Part shown: piece by piece, positions 49,870-59,903 of the stretch
Layout of the letters: every line of letters begins with the position of its first letter
How positions within the stretch are numbered: position 1 is the first letter of the stretch
Origin: Pseudacidovorax sp. NFM-22
GTDB lineage: Bacteria; Pseudomonadota; Gammaproteobacteria; Burkholderiales; Burkholderiaceae_C
Direction of reading: 5' to 3'
Length of the DNA: 64,000 bases
Assembly: GCF_021401245.1 (NCBI RefSeq)
Contig: NZ_JACBFY010000004.1
Span: 530,935 to 594,934, forward strand
Made by a program: the position numbers and the translations under genes
Notes under the pieces: generated by a model
Seen by the model: the letters and a program-made list of their open reading frames with translations, nothing else
Database searches by the model: none
What the model was told of the DNA's origin: nothing

Positions 49870-51480
49870 ATGAACGAATCCGAAAACATTCGCGCCGCCA
49901 GCTTCGAACTCGACCCCATCCAGTGCGACGTGCTGGTCGTCGGCGGCGGCATCAACGGCTGCGGCATTGCGCGCGACCTGGCAGGCCGCGGCTTCAAGGT
50001 GGTGCTGTGCGAGCAGGACGATCTGGCGGCGCACACCTCCTCGGCCTCCACCAAGCTGATCCATGGCGGTCTGCGCTACCTGGAGTACTACGAGTTCTCG
50101 CTCGTGCGAAAGGCACTGGCGGAGCGCGAGGTGCTGCTCAAGAGCGCGCCCCACATCATGTGGCCCCTGCGCTTCGTGATGCCGCACGACCCGGCCATGC
50201 GGCCGGCCTGGATGATCCGCGCCGGCCTCTTCCTCTACGACCATCTGGCCAAGCGGGAAGTGCTGCCGGGCTCGCGCAGCGTGGACCTGCGCCGCCATGC
50301 CGCCGGTGCGCCGCTCAAGGCGCGCTACAAGCGCGGCTTCGTCTATTCGGACGGCTGGGTGGACGACGCCCGGCTGGTGGTGCTCAGCGCCCTGGACGCG
50401 CGCACCCGCGGCGCGCAGATCCTCACCGGCACCCGCTGCGTGGCGGCGCGCCGCAGCGCCGAGGGCTGGACCTGCACGCTGGAGACGGCCGACCACGCCG
50501 CCCGCGCCGTGCAGGCCAAGGCGCTCGTCAACGCCGCCGGCCCCTGGGCCGAGGCCTTCCTGCGCGGCGCGGCCACGCCCGCGGGCGGCGAGTCGCTGGC
50601 CAAGCGCAGCCTGCGCCTGGTGCAGGGCAGTCACATCGTCGTTCCAAGGATGTTCGAGCACGACCATGCCTACATCTTCCAGAACCCCGACCAGCGCATC
50701 ATCTTCGCCATCCCCTATCAGCAGGACTTCACGCTGATCGGCACCACCGACCTGGAACTGGAAGGCCATGACCCACGGGCCGGCCGCATCACCCCGGGCG
50801 AGATCGATTACCTGTGCGAGCAGGCGAGCCGCTACTTCGAGCGCGCCGTCACGCCGGCGGACGTGGTCTGGACCTATTCGGGCGTTCGCCCGCTGCTGGA
50901 CGATGCCTCGGGCGATCCGTCCGCCGTCACGCGCGACTACCTGCTGGAGCGCCACACCGAGGCCGCGCCGCTGCTGTCGGTCTGGGGCGGCAAGATCACG
51001 ACCTTCCGCAAGCTGGCCGAGGATGCGGCCGACGCCGTTGGCGAGATGCTGAATGACCGTCGCCCGGCCTGGACCGAGGCCGCCCCGCTGGCCGGCGGCG
51101 ACCTGGCGAACTGGCTGCCCGCGGAGAGCCGCCGGCTGCCGCCCGACGTGCAGTTCGAACGTTTCGTGCAGGAAGTGCAGCAGCGCCATCCCTGGCTCGA
51201 TGCGGCGCTGGCGCGGCGGTGGTCGCGCGCCTATGGCACGCGCATCGCCCAGGTGCTGGGCGATGCGGCGTCCATGGCGGACCTCGGGGCCGCCGTAGCG
51301 CCCGGCGTATTCGAGCGCGAACTGCGCTACCTGGCCGACGAGGAATGGGCACGCACCGGCGAGGATGTGCTCTGGCGCCGCTCCAAGCTCGGCCTGCACC
51401 TCGATCCGTCGCAGCGCGAGGCGGTGGATGCGTGGATGCGCCGGTTCGCCCTCGGGCCCAGCCTGCGCGCCGCCCACTGA
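49870..51480 (+). CDS. glpD: Aerobic glycerol-3-phosphate dehydrogenase GlpD
   Basis: A 536-residue membrane-associated FAD enzyme. It oxidises glycerol 3-phosphate to dihydroxyacetone phosphate and feeds electrons to ubiquinone. The N-terminal FAD fold reads VLVVGGGINGCGIARDLAGRG, then SSASTKLIHGGLRYLEYYEF. The substrate region (YSDGWVDDARLV, FAIPYQQDFTLIGTTD) and LLSVWGGKITTFRKLAE complete the family pattern. The start at 49870 has the weak Shine-Dalgarno AAAAGGA. It completes glycerol use with glpK; no glpF transporter is in the window. Confidence 0.94.
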   Translation: MNESENIRAASFELDPIQCDVLVVGGGINGCGIARDLAGRGFKVVLCEQDDLAAHTSSASTKLIHGGLRYLEYYEFSLVRKALAEREVLLKSAPHIMWPLRFVMPHDPAMRPAWMIRAGLFLYDHLAKREVLPGSRSVDLRRHAAGAPLKARYKRGFVYSDGWVDDARLVVLSALDARTRGAQILTGTRCVAARRSAEGWTCTLETADHAARAVQAKALVNAAGPWAEAFLRGAATPAGGESLAKRSLRLVQGSHIVVPRMFEHDHAYIFQNPDQRIIFAIPYQQDFTLIGTTDLELEGHDPRAGRITPGEIDYLCEQASRYFERAVTPADVVWTYSGVRPLLDDASGDPSAVTRDYLLERHTEAAPLLSVWGGKITTFRKLAEDAADAVGEMLNDRRPAWTEAAPLAGGDLANWLPAESRRLPPDVQFERFVQEVQQRHPWLDAALARRWSRAYGTRIAQVLGDAASMADLGAAVAPGVFERELRYLADEEWARTGEDVLWRRSKLGLHLDPSQREAVDAWMRRFALGPSLRAAH

Positions 51481-51502
51481 GCCCGGGCGCGCCCCGTGGC
51501 CC

Positions 51503-52942
51503 TCAGCCGAGGGTCGAGGACTGGGCCGGCGTGCCCCAGGACGCGCCGGATTGCGCAGAGGGGCGGCTGTCGGGCCAGCGGATCAGCACCTCGGTGCCGC
51601 GGTCGACCTCGCTGCGCACCCGCAGTTCGCCGCCTCCTTCGAGGGCGAACTGCCGGGCGATGGCCAAGCCCAGCCCGGTGCTGTGCGCGCGGCCCTTGCC
51701 ATTGCTGTAGCCGCGTTCGGTGCAGCGGGCGACCTCTTCGGGCGTCATGCCCACGCCTTCGTCGCGCACCGCCATCCAGACCCAGCCGGGTTGCGCGTCG
51801 CGGCCGCTGGCCAGGGTGACCGTGCCACCGGGCCGGCTGAACTTCATGGCGTTGTTGAGCAGGTTGCCCGCCACGCGCAGCAGTTCGCCGCGGCCCACGG
51901 CCACCCGGCCGCCGCTGTCCAGGTGGGTCTGCAGGCGCAACCCGTCGCGGGCCGCGATGGGCTGGACCATGCGGGCGACGTCCACCAGCACGGCGTCGAG
52001 CGCCAGCGGGCTGGTGGCCGGCTCGTCGGCCGTCGGCGACGTGGCTTGCAGCTCGCGCGAGGCCATGCCCGCCTTGAGGGGCCGTGCGGGCTCGGCGGGC
52101 ATCGGGGGCGTGTCGCCGGCGCCGCCACGCGCCAGCCGCCGGCCGTTGAGGGCACCCACCAATTCGCGCAGCATGTCGGTGGCATGGCCCAGGCCGGCCA
52201 GGGCGTCGGCCTCGCCAGGATGGCGCTTTCGCAGCATGGCCAGGCTCAGCTGTAGCGACAGCATGGGCGTGGCCAGGTCGTGCAGCACGTTGGCCACCAG
52301 CGTCTCGCGTTCGAGCACCAGCTCGGCCTGGCGCCGCATGTCCTCGCGGGCCACGCGCAGCGTGGCGCGCAGGGCCAGTTCACGCTCGATGGACTGGGCC
52401 ATGGCCTCGAGCAGGTCGATCTCCTGCTCGCCCCAGCGACGCGGCACCTGGTCGATGACGCACAGGCTGCCGACCACCTGCCCCTGGTGCCGCACCGGCA
52501 CGCCCAGGTAGGCGGCCACGCCCAGCGTGTGGACCGTCGGCACCTCGCGCCACGGTGACTCGGCCCGGGTGTCCTCGATGGCCAGCGTCCGGCCGAGCGC
52601 GTGGGTGTAGTGGCAGAAGGTGCGTCCCGCCATGGTGCGGGTTTCGGACAGCGGAGGCCCTGCGCCTTCGATCGCCTTGTAGTGGTCGACCTCGGGCCCG
52701 ATGGCGCCAAAGAACGAGACCGGCGAATGCGTGAGCCTGCGGACCAGGGACACCGCATGGCCGACGGCTTCGTCCACGTCGTGGTCGAGCAGGCCCAGTG
52801 CTGCGGTCAGGGCGACGCGGGCGGGTTCTCGGACAGTGAGGTCGATCTCGGATTCAGGCGGGCAGAGCGCCGCGGCCGAGGCGCCGGTGATGCGCTGGGG
52901 TCCCGCGCCGGGCGTCGGGAAGGAAAGGGCGTCAGCGCTCAT
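51503..52942 (-). CDS. GAF-domain sensor histidine kinase
   Basis: A 479-residue soluble histidine kinase; no membrane helix is seen. The N-terminal GAF domain is residues about 45-195 (SFFGAIGPEVDHYKAIEG, FCHYTHALGRTLAIED, YLGVPVRHQGQVVGSLCVID). The dimerisation/phosphoacceptor helix has His221 (VANVLHDLATPMLSL). The ATP-binding domain has N box GNLLNNAMKFS, G1 box VRDEGVGM and G2 box STGLGLAIARQFAL. No response regulator gene is adjacent, so the partner is unknown. A 7-bp tandem repeat lies about 140 bases upstream of the start. Confidence 0.88.
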   Translation of the reverse strand: MSADALSFPTPGAGPQRITGASAAALCPPESEIDLTVREPARVALTAALGLLDHDVDEAVGHAVSLVRRLTHSPVSFFGAIGPEVDHYKAIEGAGPPLSETRTMAGRTFCHYTHALGRTLAIEDTRAESPWREVPTVHTLGVAAYLGVPVRHQGQVVGSLCVIDQVPRRWGEQEIDLLEAMAQSIERELALRATLRVAREDMRRQAELVLERETLVANVLHDLATPMLSLQLSLAMLRKRHPGEADALAGLGHATDMLRELVGALNGRRLARGGAGDTPPMPAEPARPLKAGMASRELQATSPTADEPATSPLALDAVLVDVARMVQPIAARDGLRLQTHLDSGGRVAVGRGELLRVAGNLLNNAMKFSRPGGTVTLASGRDAQPGWVWMAVRDEGVGMTPEEVARCTERGYSNGKGRAHSTGLGLAIARQFALEGGGELRVRSEVDRGTEVLIRWPDSRPSAQSGASWGTPAQSSTLG

Positions 52943-53080
52943 GGGTGGAAAGTGGGTCCGAGGGGGCGGAGGCGGCCAGTGTCGCGCCTTTGTAGGACAT
53001 TGGCGGGGGTGCCCGGCTCCGGACGGACGATGAACACCAAAGTTCGAGTGGGACAAGAGGCCGACCTGGTCCGCCGCCCG

Positions 53081-53117
53081 CCTCCTGCCTCCTGCCTCCT
53101 GCCTCCTGCCTCCTGCC
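53081..53117. repeat. Heptanucleotide tandem repeat (CCTCCTG, five units)
   Basis: Five exact copies of CCTCCTG followed by CC lie between the HD-domain gene end and the histidine kinase start. A repeat of this kind can gain or lose units by slippage. It is 139 bases upstream of the kinase ATG, so it could change promoter spacing. A TTG-started frame at 53056 would not include it. Confidence 0.85.
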
Positions 53118-53134
53118 GGGCGGCGCGCTGGCGC

Positions 53135-53796
53135 TCAGCCCGCCACGGCGGCAGCGAGGTTGCGCCGCGCCTGCGGCTCCCGTTCGGCACGGATGCCGGC
53201 CGTGAGGTAGAGCGGCTGCCGCGCGAGGAAGCCCGCCATCAACTGCCGGCGCCGGGCTCGAACACCTTGGGCGGCACATGGGCGTATTCGGCGCGGATCT
53301 GGCGCTCGTACTCGGCGTAGCGGGCGGACGGTGCGCCGAGGATGGCCAGGTCCACGTCGAGCAGCAGCCGGGTGTCCGGGTCCTGGGGCACCTGCGCGCC
53401 GGGCTGGCCGTGGCGCGTCGCCATCACCAGGGCATGCACACGTCCGGCCGTCCCGGCGGGCGCGCCCGCCGTGATCAGGGCATCCCGTGCCCAATCGGCG
53501 CTGCGGGCCTCGTTGTCGCTGGCATGCACGTCGTACACGGCGTCGTGGAACCACAGGGCCAGCGCGACCTCGGCGGGCCGCTCGGCCAGACCGCGGTGGG
53601 CGGCCAGCAGGTGCAGGCATTCGTCCAGGTGCTGCAGCGTGTGGTAGTGGCGCTGGGGCTCGGCATAGCGGGTGCAGAGCTGGTCGAGCAGCCTGACCGG
53701 TGCCTGCGCGCCGATGTCGGTCCAGGCCTGCAGCCAGCCGGCGCCATGGCGGGAAAGGAAGGCGTCGCGGTCCATGGGGGCGGCTTCGTCGCTCAC
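53135..53796 (-). pseudogene. HD-superfamily phosphohydrolase-like gene, apparently frameshifted near its end
   Basis: The frame from a GTG at 53796 encodes an HD-type predicted metal phosphohydrolase. It has YHTLQHLDECL, the metal-binding ALWFHDAVYD, then ALITAGAP and LLDVDLAILGAP. It ends early at 53239 with ...PPKVFEPGAGS. The missing family C-terminus (RRQLMAGFLARQPLYLTAG) follows at once in another frame, ending at 53135. One extra base in CCCGGCGCC (as CCCGGGCGCC) near 53250 would restore FEPGRRQLMAGF. So a single-base deletion or a sequence error is likely. The GTG start overlaps the mltB-like stop by four bases (GTGA), and it is the last gene of the operon. Confidence 0.8.
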
Positions 53797-54935
53797 TGCG
53801 CCATCGCGGCGCGGACGGCGGCGCCCAGCTCCAGCACTGCCATGGCGTAGTAGCTGCTCCAGTTGTAGCGCGTGATGACGTAGAAGTTCTGCGTGCCGGC
53901 GACGTAGCTGGCCGGCGCACTCGGGCCGTTCTGCAGCTCGATCAGGGCCAGCAGGCCGCGGTGGCGCAGGCCGTCGGCGTCGAGCTGTGCGCCGCCGGCG
54001 ACGAAGGCATCGGCGCTGAAGCTGGGCACGATGTCGGGCGCCAGCAGCACGGGCAGTTGGGCACGCGCCGCATTGACGCGCACGCCATAGGTCGCCGGCA
54101 GGCCCGGCTGCCAGCCGAAGGCCTTGAAGTAGTTGGCCACCGAGCCGATCACGTCCTGCGGATCGTTCACCAGGTCGATGCGACCGTCGCCGTCGTAGTC
54201 GACCGCGTACCTGGCGATGCTGCTGGGCATGAACTGCGGCATGCCCATGGCGCCGGCGTAGCTGCCGACCGGCGCCGTGGGGTCGGCGTGGGTGCGGCCC
54301 TCCTGCGTCAGGAAGTTCTCCAGCTCGCCGCGGAAGAAGGCCTGGCGCTGCGCGGCGCGCGGATGGGCCTGCGGAAAGTCGAAGGCCAACGTGGCCAGCG
54401 CATCCAGCACGCGGAAGCTGCCCATCTGGCGGCCATAGATGGTCTCGACGCCGACGATGCCCACGATGATGTCCGCGGGCACCCCGAAATCGCGCTCGGC
54501 GCGGGCCAGGGTGGCGGCGTTGTCGCGCCAGAAGCGCACGCCGGCGCCGATGCGGATCGGCTCGACGAAGCGGCTGCGGTAGGCGGCCCAGTTCTTGGTG
54601 CCACTGCCGGCCGGTGCGGGCAGCATCAAGCGCGGCACGTTGGGCAGTAGGCGGGCCTGGCCGAGCGTGGCGCGGACCCAGGCGGCATCCAGGTTCTGGC
54701 GGGCGGCAATCTCGTCGGCAAAGGCCATGGCATCGGCGCGGCCGGCATAGGCCTCGCCGACGGCAGCGGTGCGCTTGGCGGCCTGCTTGCCGCCCTGCTT
54801 GGCGGAGCGGGCAGCGTCGCCGCGCCTGGACGTGGCGCCGGCATCGAGGGCCGGCAGGGCCAGCGACGCGCACAGCGCGAGCGGCAGGAACGGGAAGAAG
54901 CGCATCCGGGCGATTGTGCCGAAGGGTGCGCGCAT
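53793..54935 (-). CDS. mltB: Lytic murein transglycosylase B-like protein
   Basis: A 380-residue exported enzyme that cleaves the glycan strands of peptidoglycan. The signal peptide is in residues 11-35 (FFPFLPLALCASLALPALDAGA). The catalytic Glu is in GIVGVETIYGRQMGSF, followed by AFDFPQAHPRAAQRQAFF, GSYAGAMGMPQFMPSS and YDGDGRIDLVNDPQDVIGSVANYF. These match MltB family blocks. No lipobox Cys is seen, so it is soluble or membrane-tethered by the signal. A second possible start is 54905. It follows the TgpA-type gene by four bases. Confidence 0.88.
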   Translation of the reverse strand: MRAPFGTIARMRFFPFLPLALCASLALPALDAGATSRRGDAARSAKQGGKQAAKRTAAVGEAYAGRADAMAFADEIAARQNLDAAWVRATLGQARLLPNVPRLMLPAPAGSGTKNWAAYRSRFVEPIRIGAGVRFWRDNAATLARAERDFGVPADIIVGIVGVETIYGRQMGSFRVLDALATLAFDFPQAHPRAAQRQAFFRGELENFLTQEGRTHADPTAPVGSYAGAMGMPQFMPSSIARYAVDYDGDGRIDLVNDPQDVIGSVANYFKAFGWQPGLPATYGVRVNAARAQLPVLLAPDIVPSFSADAFVAGGAQLDADGLRHRGLLALIELQNGPSAPASYVAGTQNFYVITRYNWSSYYAMAVLELGAAVRAAMAQ

Positions 54936-54938
54936 CGC

Positions 54939-56939
54939 TCACCCCGGCCAGCGCAGGCGCCGGAAGTCGCGCCGCAATGCGGCGAGGTCGTCGGCCGGAT
55001 CGCGTGCGTAGCGCTGGGCCTCCAGCCGCAGCAGCCAGTCGCGCGTGGGCGTGGCGGCCTCGCCGAAACGCGCGTCGAGCAGCTCCGCCATGCGCCGCGG
55101 CGGACTGTCGGGCGGCACGCTCACGCCGGACCGGGCGAGCCGGGCGCGCGCCCGGGCCAGCAGCCGCAGCCACGGGTCGGTGCGCCGACGCTCGCGCCAG
55201 GCCCAGGCCGCGCCGCCCAGGCTGGCGGCCACCAGTGCCATCAGCAGCACCCGGGCCAGGTCGGACGGGCTGGGGCTGTCCATGCCGAGGGCCTTGAGCA
55301 GGTCCAACTGCCGGGTCTGCGTGTAGTTCAGCACCCGCTGGTTCCAGGCGTTGTTGACCGCCTCCCACAGCGCGCGGGCGTGCTGCATCAACGTGGGGCT
55401 CATGGCGCCGATGGCCCCGGCGAAGAAGCCGGGCGGGGGCACCAGGCGCTGGAACTGGCCCACCCGGCCCGGCGACACGGCCGCCGTCGGGTCCACGCGC
55501 CACCAGCCCTTGCCTTCCTCCCACACCTCGGCCCACGCATGGGCGTCGCTGTTGCGCAGCGTCCAGTAGCCGTCCACCGGGTTGATCTCGCCGCCCTGGA
55601 AGCCGGTGACGATGCGCGCCGGTACGCCCGCGGCCCGCATCAGGATCACGAAGGACGAGGCGATGTGCTCGCAGAAGCCAGCCTTGCGGTCGAACCAGAA
55701 CTCGTCGGCCGTCTGCGCGCCGTAGACGCCGGGCTCCAGCGTGTAGACGTAGCCGCCCGTGCGCAGCCGCTGCAGCACGGCGTCGACCAGCGCGGTCGTG
55801 CTGCCGCCGGCCTGGGCCTGCAACTGGCGGGCGAGCTCGGCCGTGCGCGGATTGCTGCCGGGCGGCAGCGCCAGGTAGAAGCCCGGCAGGCCGGCCCGGC
55901 GCACCGGGCCGCTCGTGAAGTCCAGCTGGCTCTGGCCGCGGTAGCGCAGCAGGTCGCCGATGGGGCGGTTGGTGCTCCATTGCAGGTCGCCGCCCTGGAG
56001 CGCGCGCAGGCCGTCGGGCAGGGCGGGCGCCGTGCGCATGGCATCCAGGGCCAGCAGCCAGGGGCGATTGCTGGGCTCCAGCGTGATCTCGTAGCCCACG
56101 GGCTCGCCGCGGCTGCGCAACTGGGGCAGGCCGCGCTCCCACGGCTCGGGCGATGTCCATTCGACGCCATCGAAGCGCGACAGCACCGGCCCGCGGAAGT
56201 ACAGCGCGGTACGCGGGGGCGGGGCGTCGCCGTCGAAGCGCACGCGCGCGGCGATGCCGTCGTCCAGCGCCAACTGCGCGATGGTGCCCACGCGCATGGT
56301 GGCCGACAGGCCGCTGCGGCCCGTCATGCCCTCGTTGGGCGTGCCCCACAGCGGCGCCAGCCGCGGGAAGAAGAGGAACAAGGCCAGCATGACGGGCGCG
56401 CCGGCCAGGGTCATGAAGGCCGCGATGCGCGCGGACTGCGCGAGCGGCGGCCGGCCGACCGGCATGTGGGCATTGACCAGCGCGGTGAGCAGCCCCATCA
56501 GCGCCAACAGCATCAGCGCCGCCGTCAGCAGCGACTGCGACTGGAAGAAGCTGGTGAGCATCACGAAGAAGCTCAGGAAGAACACCACGAAGGCGTCGCG
56601 CCGGGCGCGCAGCTCCAGCGTCTTGAGCGCCAGCAGTACCACCACCAGCGTGACGCCGGCCTCGCGGCCGATCAGCGTCCGGTAGCTCAGCCAAGTGGCC
56701 GCCAGCGCGAGCAGCAACATGCCCACGCGCCAGCGCCATCCCGGCAGCGGCGCAGAGCGCCAGGCCAGCAGCCCGCGCCCCACCAGCACGGTGCCGGCCA
56801 GGACGCTGGTCCACAAGGGCAGCGTCGGCAACTGCGGCAGCAGCACCACCGCGATGACGGCCAGCAGGAAGAGCGTGTCGCGCGCATCGCGCGGCAGGCC
56901 GGCGGCGCGGGTGCGAAGGCGAAGGGGCAGGGCGGTCAC
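54939..56939 (-). CDS. TgpA-type transmembrane transglutaminase (DUF3488)
   Basis: A membrane protein of about 666 residues. Five to six N-terminal helices (DTLFLLAVIAVVLLPQLP, RVGMLLLALAATWL, VTLVVVLLALKTL, DAFVVFFLSFFVMLTSFF) form the DUF3488 region, followed by a periplasmic transglutaminase core. The triad is intact: Cys423 (RKAGFCEHIASSF), His467 (NSDAHAWAEVW) and Asp483 (WRVDPTA). A last helix (SDLARVLLMALVAASLGG) and a cytoplasmic tail end the protein. I chose the GTG at 56939, just after the DUF58 stop; a GTG at 56999 overlaps that gene by 53 bases. TgpA of Pseudomonas is essential, but its substrate is unknown. Confidence 0.87.
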   Translation of the reverse strand: MTALPLRLRTRAAGLPRDARDTLFLLAVIAVVLLPQLPTLPLWTSVLAGTVLVGRGLLAWRSAPLPGWRWRVGMLLLALAATWLSYRTLIGREAGVTLVVVLLALKTLELRARRDAFVVFFLSFFVMLTSFFQSQSLLTAALMLLALMGLLTALVNAHMPVGRPPLAQSARIAAFMTLAGAPVMLALFLFFPRLAPLWGTPNEGMTGRSGLSATMRVGTIAQLALDDGIAARVRFDGDAPPPRTALYFRGPVLSRFDGVEWTSPEPWERGLPQLRSRGEPVGYEITLEPSNRPWLLALDAMRTAPALPDGLRALQGGDLQWSTNRPIGDLLRYRGQSQLDFTSGPVRRAGLPGFYLALPPGSNPRTAELARQLQAQAGGSTTALVDAVLQRLRTGGYVYTLEPGVYGAQTADEFWFDRKAGFCEHIASSFVILMRAAGVPARIVTGFQGGEINPVDGYWTLRNSDAHAWAEVWEEGKGWWRVDPTAAVSPGRVGQFQRLVPPPGFFAGAIGAMSPTLMQHARALWEAVNNAWNQRVLNYTQTRQLDLLKALGMDSPSPSDLARVLLMALVAASLGGAAWAWRERRRTDPWLRLLARARARLARSGVSVPPDSPPRRMAELLDARFGEAATPTRDWLLRLEAQRYARDPADDLAALRRDFRRLRWPG

Positions 56940-56946
56940 GGCAGCG

Positions 56947-57915
56947 TCAAGAGGCAAGGGCCAGGGCTTCGAGGCAGGCACGTCGGTGCGCTTCGCCACG
57001 CGAGGGCCCCAGGCTGCGCCCGCCGATGCGCAGGCCGTAGTCGAGCTCCAGCCGGTCGGCCTGCAGCACCCAGGCCGTCAGGCGGGACAGCCGCGCCTCG
57101 GCATCGGGCAGGCGGGTGGCGGCGGCATCCAGCCAGAGCGAATGGCGCGAAGACTGCTGGCTGTCGCGGCTGACCAGCTCCTCGGAGCCAGCGGCCTGCG
57201 CGCGGGCCACGCGCTTCCACACCAGCTGGCGCAGCGGGTCGCCACGCTGGTAGACGCGCACCCCTTCGAAGCCGCTGCCGCCGGCCTGGCGCCGGGCCGG
57301 GCTGGTGTTGTCCGCGTCGGCGGGGCCGGTGGGCAGCGGCGGCGCACCCACCTCGGCGGCGGGCCAGACCAGCAATTGCGCCGCCGGGCGCCAGACGGTC
57401 CAGACGCGGAAGGCGCCCATGGGAAAGCGCGTCTCGGCCGTGAGCGTGGGCACGGCATGCAGGCCGCGGCGCGGCGGCAGGAAGCCGATGTCCACCGTGG
57501 TCTCGCCCTGCGCGGGCACGTCCGTCCACGACCAGTGGCCGCTGCCGCGCACGGCCAGCCCGATGCCGAAGCGCGTGCGCCGGCCCGTGTTGTGCAGCAC
57601 CACCCGCAGCACGGCCGCCGCGCCCGCGTGGCCGGGCACGGGCGGCAGCAGGTGCATCTGCAGGCCGCGCAGCGTGCCGTGGCCCACATGCATGCCGGCC
57701 ACCGCGCAGCCTGCGATGAGGAAGGTCAGCAGGTAGCCCAGGTTGAGCTGGTAGTTGATCGAGGCCACCAGCAGCACCAGCAGCGTGGCGGCCAGCAGCA
57801 GCCCGGCGCGGGTCGGCAGGATGTACACCTGCCTTTGCGTGAGCCTGACCTGGTCGCTGGGCGCGCGGCGCGCGAGCAGCCAGGTCTCCATGCGCTGGCG
57901 CAGGACGAGAGCCAT
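56947..57915 (-). CDS. DUF58 domain protein
   Basis: A 322-residue inner-membrane protein. Two hydrophobic helices (about residues 38-52 and 58-75) precede a beta-rich region and the DUF58 block (GSGFEGVRVYQRGDPLRQLVWKRVARAQ, then SLWLDAAAT). Proteins of this family are almost always encoded beside MoxR ATPases and TgpA-type transglutaminases, as here. They may be client-binding adaptors for MoxR, but no molecular function is proven. The gene follows moxR by 18 bases. Confidence 0.88.
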   Translation of the reverse strand: MALVLRQRMETWLLARRAPSDQVRLTQRQVYILPTRAGLLLAATLLVLLVASINYQLNLGYLLTFLIAGCAVAGMHVGHGTLRGLQMHLLPPVPGHAGAAAVLRVVLHNTGRRTRFGIGLAVRGSGHWSWTDVPAQGETTVDIGFLPPRRGLHAVPTLTAETRFPMGAFRVWTVWRPAAQLLVWPAAEVGAPPLPTGPADADNTSPARRQAGGSGFEGVRVYQRGDPLRQLVWKRVARAQAAGSEELVSRDSQQSSRHSLWLDAAATRLPDAEARLSRLTAWVLQADRLELDYGLRIGGRSLGPSRGEAHRRACLEALALAS

Positions 57916-57933
57916 GGACGGTTGGCGCCCGGG

Positions 57934-58866
<933 letters not shown>

Positions 58867-58931
58867 CCGCAGAAGATAGCGCATGCGCCCCGGCTGGCCG
58901 CCGCCTGGGGCCATGCACGAGAAGACGAGAC

Positions 58932-59891
58932 ATGGGCAACACCGGCTACTACACGCACCGCGATTTCTGGAAGCACGAAATGGGGCGCGGCCATCCCGAA
59001 TGCCCCGAGCGCCTGGACGCGATCGAGGACCGCCTGCTCGTCACCGGCGTGGCCGATGCGCTGGAGCGGCACGACGACGACATTCCCCTGGCCACCCTGG
59101 CCCAGATCACCCGGGCCCACAGCGCCGAGCACATGGAGCGGCTCGAAGCCCTGGCCCAGCGCCTGGTGGCCGACGCGCCGGCCGGCGGCCCCGACCATGC
59201 GCCCGTCGATCCCGACACCTCCCTCTGCCGCGGGACGCTGCTGGCGGCACGCCGCGCGGCCGGCGCCGCCATCGCGGCCACCGACGCGGTGATGGGCGGC
59301 CAACTGCAGAACGCCTTCTGCGCCGTGCGCCCGCCGGGCCACCACGCCTGCCGCGAGCAGGCCATGGGCTTCTGCTTTTTGAACAACGTGGCCATCGCCG
59401 CGCGGCATGCGCTGGACGAGCACGGCATCTCCCGCGTGGCGGTGGTGGACTTCGACGTGCACCACGGCAACGGTACCGAGGACATCCTGGCCGGCGACCC
59501 ACGGGTGCTGATGGTGGGCATCTTCCAGCATCCGTTCTATCCGTTCAGCGGCACCGACCAACCGGCCGACAACATGGTCAACGTGCCCATTCCTGCCTAC
59601 ACCCGCGGCATGGACGTGCGCGAGATGATCGAGGCGGTGTGGATGCCCCGGCTGGAGGCCTTCCGGCCCGAGCTGGTGATCGTGAGCGCCGGCTTCGACG
59701 CCCACCGCGAGGACGAGCTGGGCCAGCTCGGCCTCAACGAGAACGACTACATCTGGATCACCAGCCGCATCCGCGAGGTGGCCGACCGGTATGCCAAGGG
59801 CCGCATCGTCTCGTTGCTGGAAGGCGGCTACAACCTCGACGCGCTGGCCCGCAGCGTCGAGGCGCATGTGCGGGTACTGGCCGACCTCTGA
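58932..59891 (+). CDS. Histone-deacetylase-family (acetoin utilisation/polyamine-type) enzyme
   Basis: A 319-residue zinc amidohydrolase of the HDAC/AcuC/AphA fold. The catalytic His pair is in VRPPGHHACREQAMGFCFLNNVA. The zinc ligands lie in VVDFDVHHGNGTEDI and VSAGFDAHRED. The start MGNTGYYTHRDFWKHEMGRGHPECPERL is characteristic of the family. Bacterial members deacetylate acetylpolyamines, acetoin-linked proteins or other small amides, and the substrate here is not predictable. It is monocistronic. Confidence 0.9.
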   Translation: MGNTGYYTHRDFWKHEMGRGHPECPERLDAIEDRLLVTGVADALERHDDDIPLATLAQITRAHSAEHMERLEALAQRLVADAPAGGPDHAPVDPDTSLCRGTLLAARRAAGAAIAATDAVMGGQLQNAFCAVRPPGHHACREQAMGFCFLNNVAIAARHALDEHGISRVAVVDFDVHHGNGTEDILAGDPRVLMVGIFQHPFYPFSGTDQPADNMVNVPIPAYTRGMDVREMIEAVWMPRLEAFRPELVIVSAGFDAHREDELGQLGLNENDYIWITSRIREVADRYAKGRIVSLLEGGYNLDALARSVEAHVRVLADL

Positions 59892-59903
59892 GCGCCGGCG
59901 CGC

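Noticed and set aside
53081..53117. CRISPR-like repeat
   Set aside because: Units are 7 bp and directly adjacent with no spacers; it is a simple tandem repeat.
53239..56814. A 1191-residue minus-strand frame across TgpA, MltB and the HD gene
   Set aside because: Only its last part (HD domain) is real; the rest is a shadow of two well-supported genes in other frames.
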